DNA from: Methylophaga lonarensis MPL
Lineage (GTDB): Bacteria > Pseudomonadota > Gammaproteobacteria > Nitrosococcales > Methylophagaceae
Length of the DNA stretch: 47,455 nt
Assembly: GCF_000349205.1 (NCBI RefSeq)
Contig: NZ_APHR01000054.1
Span: 1 to 47,455, forward strand
Direction: 5' to 3'
In this document: positions 1 to 9,255 of the stretch, piece after piece
Numbering within the stretch: the first letter of the stretch is position 1
Layout: each line of letters begins with the position of its first letter
Notes under the pieces: generated by a model
The model's input: the letters and a program-made list of their open reading frames with translations, nothing else
What the model was told of the DNA's origin: nothing
The model's database searches: none
Translations under genes and position numbers: made by a program

Positions 1-173
1 CGGGTGTGACCACGCTTGCCGAGCAAACTGCACCGGTCACAGGCAACCGCTGGACGGTTGCCGAGCAGGAAGTTGAAGATCGTCTGAATACCTATCTCGT
101 TGACCACAATGAATATGCCGGAACTTCGGGCGTGTTCTCTTATGGTCGGGTTGTTTCCTACGGTACTGAGTGA
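1..173 (+). CDS. rseA: Anti-sigma-E factor RseA, C-terminal part (5' end outside window)
   Basis: Only the last 56 codons are present, read in the frame that begins at base 3. They encode the periplasmic tail, with the stretch LNTYLVDHNEYAGTSG that is typical of the RseA C-terminus. In the family, RseA is an inner-membrane protein that holds sigma-E inactive, and its periplasmic tail binds RseB. The TGA at 171-173 shares its A with the ATG of rseB, so the two genes are probably translationally coupled. The gene order rseA-rseB-rseC-mucD agrees with the call. The cytoplasmic sigma-binding domain and the membrane segment lie outside the window. Confidence 0.85.
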   Translation, partial: GVTTLAEQTAPVTGNRWTVAEQEVEDRLNTYLVDHNEYAGTSGVFSYGRVVSYGTE

Positions 174-1168
174 TGAAGTTGATACACAAGTTGATACCGT
201 TTTGGTTATCGGTTTGCATGATGATGTTGTTGCCGACAGCACATGCCGCTGATGAGGCCGTTGAGCTGCTTGAGCGTATGAATCATGCAGCACGCACTCT
301 CAACTACCAAGGTGTATTTTCTTATCAGGCCGGTCGCAATCTTCAATCAATAAAAATTTATCATCGTGCAGACGAGGACGGTGAACTCGAGCGCTTGATT
401 GCACTGAATGGCCCTGCTCGTGAGGTCATTCGAACAAATGATAAGGTCACTTGTATCAATCCTGAAGGTCGCCAGATTAATATCAGTCCACGACCACTAG
501 GCAGCGGATTCCCCAGTGATTTGCCACGCAAAGTCAGCTCCGCCTTGCCCTACTACGAGCTGTCATTCCAAGGAGAAAGCCGTGTTGCCGGTCGCAATGC
601 TCGCGAGCTGTTAATTTCCCCTGTTGACGAGTACCGCTACGGCTACCGGCTGTGGGTAGACACTGAAACTGATCTGTTGCTGAAGACTCAACTATTGGCA
701 ACCGATGGTGAAGTGCTCGAAATGTTTGCCTTTTCTTCGATTCAAACTGATGTCGAGATCGCTGATGAAAAGTTGCAATCAAGACTCGATGGCGATGAAA
801 TGGTTCTGAACCGAACAGACAAACAATCATCATCTGATATTGAGCAGCAAAGCCGTCTGTCACGCTGGGATGTCACCTGGTTGCCTGAGGGGTTTTCCCT
901 GGTTGCGCTTCAGACCAGACTCAGAGCAAGCAACGGAGCCGAAGTCGAACAGCGTGTCTACAGCGACGGTATGAGTTCAGTCTCGGTGTTTATCGAAAAG
1001 ATCCTTTCCAAGCATCGTCATTTGCAAGGTGCGACCCAAATGGGCGGCATCAACGCCTATGGCAACATTATTCATTCTCACTTCATCACGGTGGTAGGCG
1101 AAGTGCCAGGCCGAACAGTCGAGAAAATCGGCGCATCGATCCAGTTTGTTGATCTCGATCAGCCATGA
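173..1168 (+). CDS. rseB: Sigma-E regulatory protein RseB/MucB
   Basis: The protein is 331 residues long, the usual size of RseB. It starts with a signal peptide (hydrophobic core LIPFWLSVCMMMLLPTA, cleavage likely after AHA), so it is periplasmic. The mature part begins EAVELLERMNHAARTLNYQG, matching the N-terminal LolA/LppX-like domain of MucB/RseB; a smaller C-terminal domain follows. In the family it binds RseA and shields it from DegS cleavage, and it senses lipoprotein or LPS stress. I chose ATG 173, which overlaps the rseA stop, over GTG 170. Its stop overlaps the rseC start by 4 bases, so the cluster is one operon. Confidence 0.93.
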   Translation: MKLIHKLIPFWLSVCMMMLLPTAHAADEAVELLERMNHAARTLNYQGVFSYQAGRNLQSIKIYHRADEDGELERLIALNGPAREVIRTNDKVTCINPEGRQINISPRPLGSGFPSDLPRKVSSALPYYELSFQGESRVAGRNARELLISPVDEYRYGYRLWVDTETDLLLKTQLLATDGEVLEMFAFSSIQTDVEIADEKLQSRLDGDEMVLNRTDKQSSSDIEQQSRLSRWDVTWLPEGFSLVALQTRLRASNGAEVEQRVYSDGMSSVSVFIEKILSKHRHLQGATQMGGINAYGNIIHSHFITVVGEVPGRTVEKIGASIQFVDLDQP

Positions 1169-1587
1169 TCGAACAAAAAGCGACCATCGTTGAACTCGAA
1201 GGCAAAATTGCCTGGGTTCAGGCTGAACGCCAGTCCACTTGCAGTCAGTGTGCCGTCAGACAAGGTTGTGGTACCGGCTTACTTGCAAAACATGTAGGCA
1301 AAAAGTTTTCAAGAATTGCTGTACCTCGAACCGAAAACATGGAACCGGGTCAGCAGGTAAATGTCTCAATCCCCGAAGAAGCACTTCTGCAGGGCGCTGC
1401 ATTGATGTACATGCTGCCGCTTCTGTCTATGTTTGCCGCAGTAGTGACAATAAGAACGTTGGGATGGGGCGAATTGGCAGAAATCGGTGCAGGGATAGCC
1501 GGGCTTGCTGCAGGGTTTTACTGGGTGCGATTCAGGTTAAAAACACATGCTGTTCAGCTGGACACGCAAATCATAGAGGAAAAATGA
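1165..1587 (+). CDS. rseC: RseC/MucC family positive regulator of sigma-E
   Basis: A 140-residue inner-membrane protein. Near the N-terminus is a four-cysteine cluster (CSQCAVRQGCGTG) after a stretch with WVQAERQSTC, typical of RseC/MucC and thought to bind a metal or Fe-S cluster. Two hydrophobic segments follow (around LMYMLPLLSMFAAVVTI and IGAGIAGLAAGFYWV), so both ends should face the cytoplasm. The family is linked to sigma-E control and, in some bacteria, to SoxR reduction or thiamine synthesis; its biochemistry is unsettled. The start overlaps the rseB stop (ATGA), and the stop overlaps the mucD start. Confidence 0.9.
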   Translation: MIEQKATIVELEGKIAWVQAERQSTCSQCAVRQGCGTGLLAKHVGKKFSRIAVPRTENMEPGQQVNVSIPEEALLQGAALMYMLPLLSMFAAVVTIRTLGWGELAEIGAGIAGLAAGFYWVRFRLKTHAVQLDTQIIEEK

Positions 1588-3002
1588 TGATACATACGAA
1601 AACGTGGTCTTTGATGAGTGTCATTCTCGCCTGGTTCTTGTTAAGCGCAAGCGCTCATGCCAGAGGCCTTCCTGATTTCACCGACCTGGTAGAAAAAAAT
1701 GCTGATGGCGTGGTCAATATCAGCACCAAAACTCAGCGCGACGCCCCATCTCAGCAGATGCTGCCGCCTGGTATGGAAGTGCCTGAAGGCACACCGTTTG
1801 ACGATTTCTTTCGTCGCTTCTTTGGGAATCCCAACCAACCTCGTTCACGTCCACACAACTCCGTGGGCTCTGGTTTTGTGCTTTCAGAAGATGGTTACAT
1901 CCTGACTAACTACCACGTGATCAGAAATGCCGATGAAATCATCGTCCGATTCAGTGACAGAACTGAACTGGTGGCTGAAGTTTTGGGTGGTGATGAGCGC
2001 AGCGATGTTGCTTTATTGAAAGTTGAAGCAACTGGGCTACCGACATTGCAGCTTGGTGACTCGAATGATCTGAAAGTAGGTGAGTGGGTGCTGGCAATTG
2101 GTTCACCATTTGGCTTTGACTACTCAGCTACTGCCGGCATTATCAGTGCGCTCGGCCGTAGCCTGCCTAGTGACAGTTACGTACCGTTTATCCAGACAGA
2201 TGTTGCCATCAACCCGGGTAACTCGGGCGGCCCACTGTTCAATCTTGATGGCGAAGTCATTGGTATAAACTCTCAAATCTACAGCCGTCATGGCGGTTTC
2301 ATGGGCGTATCTTTTGCGATTCCCATTGATGTCGTCATGAACGTCGTTGAGCAAATCAAAGCTCAAGGCTATGTCAGCCGCGGCTGGCTGGGTGTTGTGA
2401 TTCAGGATGTCACTCGTGAACTGGCAGAGTCTTTTGGTTTGAGTCGTCCACAGGGCGCACTGGTGTCTCGAGTTATTCCTGACAGCCCTGCCGAAAAAGC
2501 AGGTTTCAGAGCCGGTGATGTCATTCTCGAATTTGATGGTCGAAATGTTGTTACAAGCTCTGATCTGCCACCGATTGTTGGTCGAACTGCGGTCGGTAAA
2601 GAAACCAATGTGCAGATCATGCGCGAGCAAAAACGTCAAACCATCAAAGTGGTCGTTGAAGAGTTGCCAGATGAAGATCAGGTTGCATTGTCTCGCGTCG
2701 GCCCTCAGCGTAGTACGGACAACCGTCTTGCTATCGAAGTTATTGAGGTTTCCTACGAGCAACGTCAGGAAGCAGGTCTGGATAGCGGCGGTGTTTACGT
2801 CATGAAAGTTGAAACAGGTCCTGCGCTGCGCGCCGGTATTCGTCCGGGTGATGTGATTTCAAATCTGAACAATGTTCAAATCGAAAGTGTTCAGCAGTTT
2901 CTTGAAGTCGCAAAATCACTGGAAGCAGGAAAATCGGTGCCTGTGCTGATTCATCGTGAAGGTAACTCGCAGTTCCTGGCACTTCGCATAGATGAAGAGT
3001 AA
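1584..3002 (+). CDS. mucD: Periplasmic serine protease, DegP/MucD (HtrA) family
   Basis: The 472-residue protein starts with a signal peptide ending ASAHA and continues into a trypsin-like domain. The catalytic triad is visible: His111 in NYHV, Asp141 in SDVALL and Ser214 in NPGNSGGPL. Two PDZ domains follow (about residues 265-350 and 380-465; both contain G-GDVI). In the family it degrades or refolds damaged envelope proteins. Its place after rseABC matches mucD of Pseudomonas. The reading frame is open far upstream, but ATG 1584 is chosen because it opens the signal peptide and overlaps the rseC stop. ATG 1587 is equally possible. Confidence 0.93.
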   Translation: MMIHTKTWSLMSVILAWFLLSASAHARGLPDFTDLVEKNADGVVNISTKTQRDAPSQQMLPPGMEVPEGTPFDDFFRRFFGNPNQPRSRPHNSVGSGFVLSEDGYILTNYHVIRNADEIIVRFSDRTELVAEVLGGDERSDVALLKVEATGLPTLQLGDSNDLKVGEWVLAIGSPFGFDYSATAGIISALGRSLPSDSYVPFIQTDVAINPGNSGGPLFNLDGEVIGINSQIYSRHGGFMGVSFAIPIDVVMNVVEQIKAQGYVSRGWLGVVIQDVTRELAESFGLSRPQGALVSRVIPDSPAEKAGFRAGDVILEFDGRNVVTSSDLPPIVGRTAVGKETNVQIMREQKRQTIKVVVEELPDEDQVALSRVGPQRSTDNRLAIEVIEVSYEQRQEAGLDSGGVYVMKVETGPALRAGIRPGDVISNLNNVQIESVQQFLEVAKSLEAGKSVPVLIHREGNSQFLALRIDEE

Positions 3003-3043
3003 TCAGATCAGTAGTGGCTTGATTAAGGCCAAATAAGAAACAA

Positions 3044-3075
3044 CAAAAAAACGCAGCTCAGGCTGCGTTTTTTGT
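3044..3075. terminator. Bidirectional rho-independent terminator between mucD and the MATE gene
   Basis: A 7-bp stem (ACGCAGC at 3051-3057, GCTGCGT at 3062-3068) has a TCAG loop. It is flanked by an A-run on the left and a T-run on the right, so it can end transcription from both converging genes. The loop contains the stop codon of the minus-strand MATE gene (complement of 3058-3060). Confidence 0.85.
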
Positions 3076-4425
3076 TTTCTGCCAGCGACGATGTAATGGC
3101 CGGTACTGCCAAAACAGCAGGCTTGCCAGAATAAAAGTCAGCCATTCGGCGATAGGCAAGGCGACCAAAAACAAGGGTTGCGGCAATAAGGCAGACAGGC
3201 TCAACAACAGGCTCACCGGAAGCACCAGGCCGCGACTTAAAGCAATCAGCATCGAGGGAACCGGCTGTTGCATAGCTGTGAGATAAATCGCCAGTGTTAC
3301 ATTGATGCCATTTATCACAAACAAGGGCCAGACCAGCGAAATATAAGCTGCAGACAACTGCAACGCATCTTCAGAAGCATCGCTGATGAACATACCACTT
3401 ACTTTTTCAGGCCAAATGAGCAGCATGGCTGTTATGCAGGCACTGACGATCAACACCATGGTGAGTGCTGTTCGAACAAATCCCTGAATGCGCAAAAACT
3501 GTCCTGCACCATGATTCTGACTCGCCAGCAGATGCAGCGCATCGGCAATGCCGTAGTAGAGCATCAGGCTGACAAAAATCAGATAGTTCACTACGGCAAA
3601 TGCGGCGACGCCCTCTACGCCAAGTTGTTTGACCAAAATCAGGTTGAGTACCAGAATAACCACGCCAGCAGAGATTTCATTGGCCAACTCGGAAAGCCCA
3701 TTAAAGGCCACTTTGATGAGCTGACGCCATTGAGCCCAAGGGAACTGCAATTGCAGCCGGCGATGTTTACGCAGGAAAAAACCTGACAAGATAATCAATT
3801 GAACCGTCTGCGATACTGCGGTTGCAAAGGCCGCGCCGAGCAAGCCCATTTCAAAAACAATAATCAGTAATGCATCCAGCAGAATATTTGCCAATGCACC
3901 AATGGTCAGTGCCGTGGTTGCCAGGCGTTGACCGCCATCCAGGCGAATGAAGTAATAAAGCACCATTGTTAATGTCTGCAAAACAAGCACGGCACTGATA
4001 ATGCGAAAATACGGCTGGATCAATGGCAGTAGTGAATCAGGAGTTCCGAGAAAACGCAGGATATGTGTCCCGGCCAGCAAACTCATGCTCATGAAAGCCA
4101 GCGCGATGATCGTGATGGCCAACAGGCACAGGCCCATTAGCCCTGAAGCCGCTGAATGATTGCCTTCACCAAGATAATGACCGGCACGCACAGCCCCACC
4201 AATGGCAATCATCAGCGCCAGACCAAATAACAGGGACAGATAGGGGATTAGCAGGTTGATGGCGGCCAGACCTTCAGCACTGACAAACTGACCAACGAAC
4301 ATGCCATCAACCACACTTGCTGTGGTGATGGCCATCAAACCAAGTATCGATGGAATCATATAACGCACAAACGTGCCTGGAATTGGCCCGTTGAGAATGG
4401 CGGGGTCATGAGTGTGTTGAGACAT
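3058..4425 (-). CDS. MATE family efflux transporter
   Basis: A 455-residue integral membrane protein with about 12 hydrophobic segments, the size and topology of the MATE family. The N-terminal region PGTFVRYMIPSILGLMAITT and the motif VDGMFVGQFVSAEGLAAINL match the conserved first MATE repeat; a second repeat starts near FNGLSELANEISAGVV. The family exports cationic drugs or metabolites by Na+ or H+ antiport; the substrate cannot be read from sequence. It converges on mucD and is divergent from lepA. No strong Shine-Dalgarno precedes the ATG at 4425. Its last codons form half of the shared terminator. Confidence 0.88.
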   Translation of the reverse strand: MSQHTHDPAILNGPIPGTFVRYMIPSILGLMAITTASVVDGMFVGQFVSAEGLAAINLLIPYLSLLFGLALMIAIGGAVRAGHYLGEGNHSAASGLMGLCLLAITIIALAFMSMSLLAGTHILRFLGTPDSLLPLIQPYFRIISAVLVLQTLTMVLYYFIRLDGGQRLATTALTIGALANILLDALLIIVFEMGLLGAAFATAVSQTVQLIILSGFFLRKHRRLQLQFPWAQWRQLIKVAFNGLSELANEISAGVVILVLNLILVKQLGVEGVAAFAVVNYLIFVSLMLYYGIADALHLLASQNHGAGQFLRIQGFVRTALTMVLIVSACITAMLLIWPEKVSGMFISDASEDALQLSAAYISLVWPLFVINGINVTLAIYLTAMQQPVPSMLIALSRGLVLPVSLLLSLSALLPQPLFLVALPIAEWLTFILASLLFWQYRPLHRRWQKTKNAA

Positions 4426-4513
4426 CAGGGTGACTTTAAACTAAGGCAATGGTCTGTGTTTGTTACAGACCAGCGATGCAACATGGTTTATCGTGTTAGA
4501 TTGCTGAAGTGCG

Positions 4514-4519
4514 TATAAT
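4514..4519 (+). promoter_or_regulatory. Candidate -10 element of the lepA promoter
   Basis: A perfect TATAAT lies 111 bp upstream of the lepA ATG, within the 205-bp region between the divergent MATE gene and lepA. I see no good -35 at 16-18 bp, so the promoter is proposed on the -10 and its position alone. It would leave a long 5' leader whose function is not evident. Confidence 0.4.
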
Positions 4520-4630
4520 ACAACACCATTTGCAGCCTGCGCGGCGTGAAGTTCTTCTATCGACGCCATGATTTTGCAGAGAATCACATATTAATCGGCA
4601 TGTTCAGATATGCCACTTGCAGATAACTAA

Positions 4631-6427
4631 ATGAAAAACATACGAAATTTCTCAATCATCGCGCACATTGATCACGGAAAATCCACTATTGCCGACCGCT
4701 TCATCCAGATATGTGGTGGCTTAACAGAAAGGGAAATGTCACAACAGGTTCTGGATTCGATGGATATCGAGCGGGAACGAGGCATTACCATCAAGGCACA
4801 AAGCGTTTCGCTTAATTACACCGCCAAAAATGGCGAAACCTACCAGTTGAACTTCATTGACACGCCCGGCCATGTGGACTTTTCTTATGAGGTATCACGT
4901 TCACTGGCGGCATGTGAGGGCGCATTGCTGGTGGTTGATGCGGCGCAAGGCGTAGAAGCGCAGAGTGTTGCCAACTGCTACACCGCGATTGAACTCGGCC
5001 TGGAAGTGCTGCCGGTATTAAATAAAATTGATTTGCCTGCCGCTGAACCGGACCGGGTCGCTCAGGAAATTGAAGACATCATCGGCGTTGATGCCATGAA
5101 TGCTGTGCGATGCAGCGCTAAAACCGGGCTGGGTATTGATGAAGTGCTGGAGGAACTGGTGGCAAGAGTGCCGCCGCCAGAAGGTGACCCTGAAGGCCCG
5201 TTACAGGCACTGATCATTGATTCCTGGTTTGACAGTTATGTGGGTGTCATCTCACTGGTACGCATCAAACAAGGCAGTCTCAAGGCCAAAGACAAAATTA
5301 AAGTCATGTCTACCGGCCATGAGTATCAAGTCGATGAAGTGGGTGTATTTACTCCCAAACGCAGCAAGCGACCTGCACTGAATTGTGGTGAAGTCGGTTA
5401 TGTGATTTCAGGTGTTAAAGAAATTGATGGGGCACCTGTTGGCGATACCCTGACCCATGCACATCGGGGCGCCACAGAAATGCTGCCCGGCTTCAAGTCA
5501 GTGACTCCTCAGGTCTATGCCGGTGTATTTCCTGTCAGTAGTGATGATTATGATTCTTTTCGCGAGGCGCTTGGTAAATTGCGTCTGAACGATGCTTCGT
5601 TGTTTTACGAGCCAGAAAATTCACAGGCGCTAGGCTTTGGTTTTCGCTGTGGTTTCCTTGGTCTGTTACACATGGAAATTATCCAGGAACGACTGGAGCG
5701 AGAATATGATCTTGATCTGATCACCACCGCACCTACCGTTGTGTTTGAAGTACTGGACAAACGAGGCGAGGTGATCAAGGTCGAAAACCCGGCAGCGTTG
5801 CCCGATCCGGGTTCAATTGCCGAAATCAGAGAACCGATAGTGATGGCGGACATGCTGGTGCCGCAAGATTATCTCGGTGCGGTTATTACGCTGTGTGTGG
5901 AAAAGCGTGGTGTGCAAAAAACCATGCAATACATGGGCAAACAGGTCGCAGTCAGCTACGAATTGCCAATGAATGAAGTGGTGATTGATTTCTTTGACAG
6001 GCTCAAGTCGGTCAGTCGGGGTTATGCCTCGCTTGACTATCATTTCATTCGTTTTCAGGCTGCGGATCTGGTCAAACTGGATGTGTTGATTAACGGCGAG
6101 CGTGTGGATGCCTTGTCGATGATCGTGCACAAAGAGCAGAGCGTGTCTCGTGGTCGTCAACTGGTCGAGAAGATGCAGGAGCTGATTCCCCGACAGATGT
6201 TTGATATTGCGATTCAGGCGGCGATTGGCGGACACATCATTGCGCGTTCAACGGTTAAGGCTATGCGTAAGAATGTACTGGCCAAATGTTATGGTGGTGA
6301 CGTTTCCCGAAAACGTAAATTGCTTGAAAAGCAAAAAGCCGGTAAAAAACGGATGAAGTCAGTAGGCAAAGTGGATGTGCCTCAGGAAGCGTTCCTGGCG
6401 GTATTGCAGTTATCCAAGAAGTCATAA
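4631..6427 (+). CDS. lepA: Elongation factor 4 (LepA), ribosomal GTPase
   Basis: The protein has 598 residues, the usual LepA length. GTPase motifs are visible near the N-terminus: AHIDHGKST (G1), the effector segment [13 protein letters not shown] (G3) and NKID (G4). The rest covers domains II, III, V and the LepA-specific C-terminal domain ending in a lysine-rich tract ([20 protein letters not shown]). LepA binds stalled or pre-translocation ribosomes and influences initiation and back-translocation. It is followed 16 bp later by lepB, an order conserved in gammaproteobacteria. Confidence 0.98.
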   Translation: MKNIRNFSIIAHIDHGKSTIADRFIQICGGLTEREMSQQVLDSMDIERERGITIKAQSVSLNYTAKNGETYQLNFIDTPGHVDFSYEVSRSLAACEGALLVVDAAQGVEAQSVANCYTAIELGLEVLPVLNKIDLPAAEPDRVAQEIEDIIGVDAMNAVRCSAKTGLGIDEVLEELVARVPPPEGDPEGPLQALIIDSWFDSYVGVISLVRIKQGSLKAKDKIKVMSTGHEYQVDEVGVFTPKRSKRPALNCGEVGYVISGVKEIDGAPVGDTLTHAHRGATEMLPGFKSVTPQVYAGVFPVSSDDYDSFREALGKLRLNDASLFYEPENSQALGFGFRCGFLGLLHMEIIQERLEREYDLDLITTAPTVVFEVLDKRGEVIKVENPAALPDPGSIAEIREPIVMADMLVPQDYLGAVITLCVEKRGVQKTMQYMGKQVAVSYELPMNEVVIDFFDRLKSVSRGYASLDYHFIRFQAADLVKLDVLINGERVDALSMIVHKEQSVSRGRQLVEKMQELIPRQMFDIAIQAAIGGHIIARSTVKAMRKNVLAKCYGGDVSRKRKLLEKQKAGKKRMKSVGKVDVPQEAFLAVLQLSKKS

Positions 6428-6443
6428 ATAACAGGAGAGTGCG

Positions 6444-7205
6444 GTGAGTTTTCCGGCGTTGATGGTGTTGTTGGTCGTTCTGACCGGTTTGATCTGGTTG
6501 ATGGATAAATGGGTGTGGGCGCCCAAAAGAGGCATGGACAGCAAGGAGCCGGTCATCGTCGAATACGCGCGCTCTTTTTTTCCGATTATCTTGCTGGTAT
6601 TGGTGATTCGTTCGTTTGTAGTAGAACCGTTTCGTATTCCGTCAGCCTCCATGTTGCCGACCTTACATGTCGGTGACTTTATTTTGGTCAATAAGTTTTC
6701 TTATGGCATCAGGCTGCCAGTAACACATACCCGAATCTTTGAAACCGGTACACCTGAACGGGGTGATGTCATCGTATTTCGTTATCCTGAGAACACCGAA
6801 ATTGATTACATCAAACGAGTGGTTGGTCTGCCCGGCGATCGGGTCGGTTACTTTGACAAGGTCATCTACATCAACGGTGAGGCAATCGAACAAGAAGATG
6901 CCGAACGAAATGATGATCTGACCGGTATGGTGAGCGCCCGCGCAGACATGCGCACAGAATTCCTGCATCAACAGGGATATAACATTTTGCTTGATCCACG
7001 GCGTAACCTGATCGAAGGTGAAACCGTTGTGCCAGAGGGACATTTTTTTGTCATGGGCGACAACCGGGATAACAGCAATGACAGCCGTTTCTGGGGTACA
7101 GTACCTGAAGAAAATCTGGTCGGCAGAGCTTTCCTGATATGGATGAGCTGGAATCGAAATGCTGGTGGCATTATGTGGGGTCGGGTAGGTCAGACTATTG
7201 AATAA
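6444..7205 (+). CDS. lepB: Signal peptidase I
   Basis: A 253-residue inner-membrane protein with two N-terminal hydrophobic segments. The catalytic Ser69 lies in PSASMLPTL and the general-base Lys124 in YIKRVVGLPGD. The late conserved box GDNRDNSNDSRFWG is present. It removes Sec and Tat signal peptides in the periplasm, and would process many secreted proteins such as the nearby VPLPA-CTERM paralogues. I chose GTG 6444, which has the Shine-Dalgarno AGGAG seven bases upstream. It sits in an operon with lepA and the DUF4845 gene. Confidence 0.96.
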   Translation: MSFPALMVLLVVLTGLIWLMDKWVWAPKRGMDSKEPVIVEYARSFFPIILLVLVIRSFVVEPFRIPSASMLPTLHVGDFILVNKFSYGIRLPVTHTRIFETGTPERGDVIVFRYPENTEIDYIKRVVGLPGDRVGYFDKVIYINGEAIEQEDAERNDDLTGMVSARADMRTEFLHQQGYNILLDPRRNLIEGETVVPEGHFFVMGDNRDNSNDSRFWGTVPEENLVGRAFLIWMSWNRNAGGIMWGRVGQTIE

Positions 7206-7215
7206 GGAGCGCGTC

Positions 7216-7596
7216 ATGAAACACCAAAAAGGCATGACTTTAATCAGCTGGGTTTTTGTGCTCGGCTTGATTGCGTTTTTTGCAACGATTGCAATGCGCC
7301 TGGTGCCGATGTATCAGGAATATTACGCCGTTGTGCAGATCATGAACTCCATGGAACATGAAATCCGCAACAATCAGATGACCCGTCAACAAGTCATGGT
7401 GATGATGCAGCGTCGCTTCAATACCGGCTATATCAGTAGCGTCAAACCGGAAAATGTTGAAATCGGCCGCGGACGAGATACGGCTTATGTCACACGCATC
7501 GTCGTTGATTATGAAGTACGTAAACCCTTCATCGCACATATTGATTTGATTGGCCACTTCCGCAAGGAAATAGATGTAGAGCCGCCCACGCGATGA
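7216..7596 (+). CDS. DUF4845 membrane protein with prepilin-like N-terminus
   Basis: A 126-residue protein of the DUF4845 family, which regularly lies between lepB and rnc. It has one N-terminal hydrophobic segment (LISWVFVLGLIAFFATIA) preceded by KGMTL, giving it the look of a type IV prepilin (G followed by MTLI), but the residue at +5 is Ser rather than Glu. The remainder should be periplasmic. ATG 7216 is chosen over the upstream TTG because AAGGAG sits at 7204-7209. The stop overlaps the rnc start. Function unknown; prepilin processing is only a possibility. Confidence 0.8.
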   Translation: MKHQKGMTLISWVFVLGLIAFFATIAMRLVPMYQEYYAVVQIMNSMEHEIRNNQMTRQQVMVMMQRRFNTGYISSVKPENVEIGRGRDTAYVTRIVVDYEVRKPFIAHIDLIGHFRKEIDVEPPTR

Positions 7597-8276
7597 TGAC
7601 CACCCGACAAAAAGCGCTCTGCAAATCACTGCAGATTGAGTTTAACGATACCGCGCTATTGATTCAGGCACTCACGCACCGCAGTGCCGACCCCAAAAAT
7701 AACGAACGACTGGAATACCTGGGTGATGCCATACTCAACTTTGTCATCGCCGAGGCGCTGTTCACTCGTTTTCCACAAGTTAAAGAAGGCAAACTGAGCC
7801 GACTAAGAGCTTCTCTGGTTAAGGGGGAGACACTGGCGGAAATCGCACGTGCCCTGCAATTGGGAGAAGTACTGGTGTTGGGGCCAGGAGAGCTGAAAAG
7901 CGGCGGCTTCAGACGTGAATCAATTCTGGCGGATGCGTTGGAGGCACTGTTTGGTGCGCTGTATCTTGATAGCGGTTTTGAACCTGCCAGAGCGCTGATT
8001 GTGCAGCTTTATCAAGAAAGAATTGAAGCCATTGACGTTACTGAAACGGTCAAAGATCCCAAAACACGGCTACAGGAATTACTGCAAAGCCGAAAACAGC
8101 CACTCCCCATCTATAGCGTCAAAGAAGTGAAGTCTGACAAGGAACAACCTGAGTTTGAAGCTTCCTGTCAGGTCAAATTACTGGATAAAGTGGTCGTGGC
8201 CCGAGGCAGCAGTCACCGCAAGGCCGAAAAGAAAGCTGCTGAACGTGCACTCACCCTGATTGAAGGCAAGCTATGA
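7593..8276 (+). CDS. rnc: Ribonuclease III
   Basis: 227 residues. The N-terminal endonuclease domain carries the signature NERLEYLGDAILNFVIAE with the metal-binding acidic residues, and a second acidic helix ADALEALFGALYLD. The last about 70 residues form a double-stranded RNA-binding domain (ARGSSHRKAEKKAAERAL). It cleaves structured RNA in rRNA processing and antisense regulation. ATG 7593 overlaps the previous stop; ATG 7596 is an alternative. It overlaps era by 4 bases, the common rnc-era arrangement. Confidence 0.97.
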   Translation: MMTTRQKALCKSLQIEFNDTALLIQALTHRSADPKNNERLEYLGDAILNFVIAEALFTRFPQVKEGKLSRLRASLVKGETLAEIARALQLGEVLVLGPGELKSGGFRRESILADALEALFGALYLDSGFEPARALIVQLYQERIEAIDVTETVKDPKTRLQELLQSRKQPLPIYSVKEVKSDKEQPEFEASCQVKLLDKVVVARGSSHRKAEKKAAERALTLIEGKL

Positions 8277-9178
8277 CTGAAAAGCCCTATCGTAGTGGCT
8301 ATGTCGCCATTATCGGTCGTCCCAACGTCGGTAAATCAACGCTGATTAACCGTATTCTGGGTCAAAAACTGTGTATTACCTCGCGTAGGCCTCAAACGAC
8401 ACGTCATCGGATTCTGGGTATCAAAACCACCGATCATGCTCAGCTGGTCTATGTCGATACGCCTGGCATGCACAGTGATGGCAAACGTGCCATGAATCGC
8501 TACATGAATCGCGCCGCAACCGCCTCTATTGATGACGTTGATGTGATTGTGTTTGTCATCGAAAGCCTGAGATGGAGTGATGACGACGAACGCGTATTGA
8601 AACGCCTGCAAAATGATGCTGACAAACCGGTCATTCTGGTGTTGAACAAAGTGGACAAGGCGGAAGACAAAGCGGCCTTACTGCCACAAATGGAAGAACT
8701 TGCCGCCAAATATCCATTTGCTGCGGTGGTGCCTGTTTCAGCACGACGAGGCATTAACATCGAACAACTGGAAGCAGAAGTTGAAAAGCTGATGCCCGAA
8801 GGCGAAGCGATTTTTGATGAAGACCAACTGACTGACCGAAGCTCTCGCTTTCTGGCTGCTGAAATGGTCAGGGAAAAATTGTTTCGTCATCTGGGACAGG
8901 AATTGCCCTATTCATTGACTGTTGATATCGAACAGTTTGAAGACGATGACGGCATGTTCAGAATCAGCGCGGTTATCTACGTCGAACGAAGTGGCCAAAA
9001 GTCCATTGTCATCGGCAAGAAGGGCGAGTTACTGAAACAGGTCGGCCAGGATGCAAGAAAAGATATGGAAGACCTGTTTGGCTGCAAGGTGTTCTTACAG
9101 TTGTGGGTCAAGGTACGCGAAGGTTGGGCAGACAACGAGCGTATGCTCAGAAATCTGGGTTATAACGACGATCTTTAG
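8273..9178 (+). CDS. era: GTPase Era, 16S rRNA/30S assembly factor
   Basis: 301 residues, standard for Era. The GTPase domain has GRPNVGKST (G1), a switch segment with QTTRHRI, DTPGMH (G3) and NKVD (G4). The C-terminal KH domain contains VIGKKGELLKQVGQDARKDM, which binds the 3' end of 16S rRNA. It acts at the ribosome and membrane during 30S maturation. It is translationally coupled to rnc and followed after 77 bp by recO. Confidence 0.98.
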   Translation: MTEKPYRSGYVAIIGRPNVGKSTLINRILGQKLCITSRRPQTTRHRILGIKTTDHAQLVYVDTPGMHSDGKRAMNRYMNRAATASIDDVDVIVFVIESLRWSDDDERVLKRLQNDADKPVILVLNKVDKAEDKAALLPQMEELAAKYPFAAVVPVSARRGINIEQLEAEVEKLMPEGEAIFDEDQLTDRSSRFLAAEMVREKLFRHLGQELPYSLTVDIEQFEDDDGMFRISAVIYVERSGQKSIVIGKKGELLKQVGQDARKDMEDLFGCKVFLQLWVKVREGWADNERMLRNLGYNDDL

Positions 9179-9255
9179 GGCTTGTTGCATTTTCAGTCAC
9201 AACAGAGGCGGCTATGAAAACATCAACAGCCTCCAGTCAGACAGGCTGATCTGAA

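Noticed and set aside
1239-1583. Upstream extension of the mucD reading frame.
   Set aside because: It overlaps rseC in another frame and hides the signal peptide; ATG 1584 fits family length and operon overlap.
2124-2762. 212-codon minus-strand frame inside mucD.
   Set aside because: It lies wholly within a conserved gene, has no family features and no upstream ribosome-binding site.
9179-9255. Small frame and weak GAGGC/GCCTC hairpin between era and recO.
   Set aside because: The stem is short with poor inner pairing and the frame has no support.
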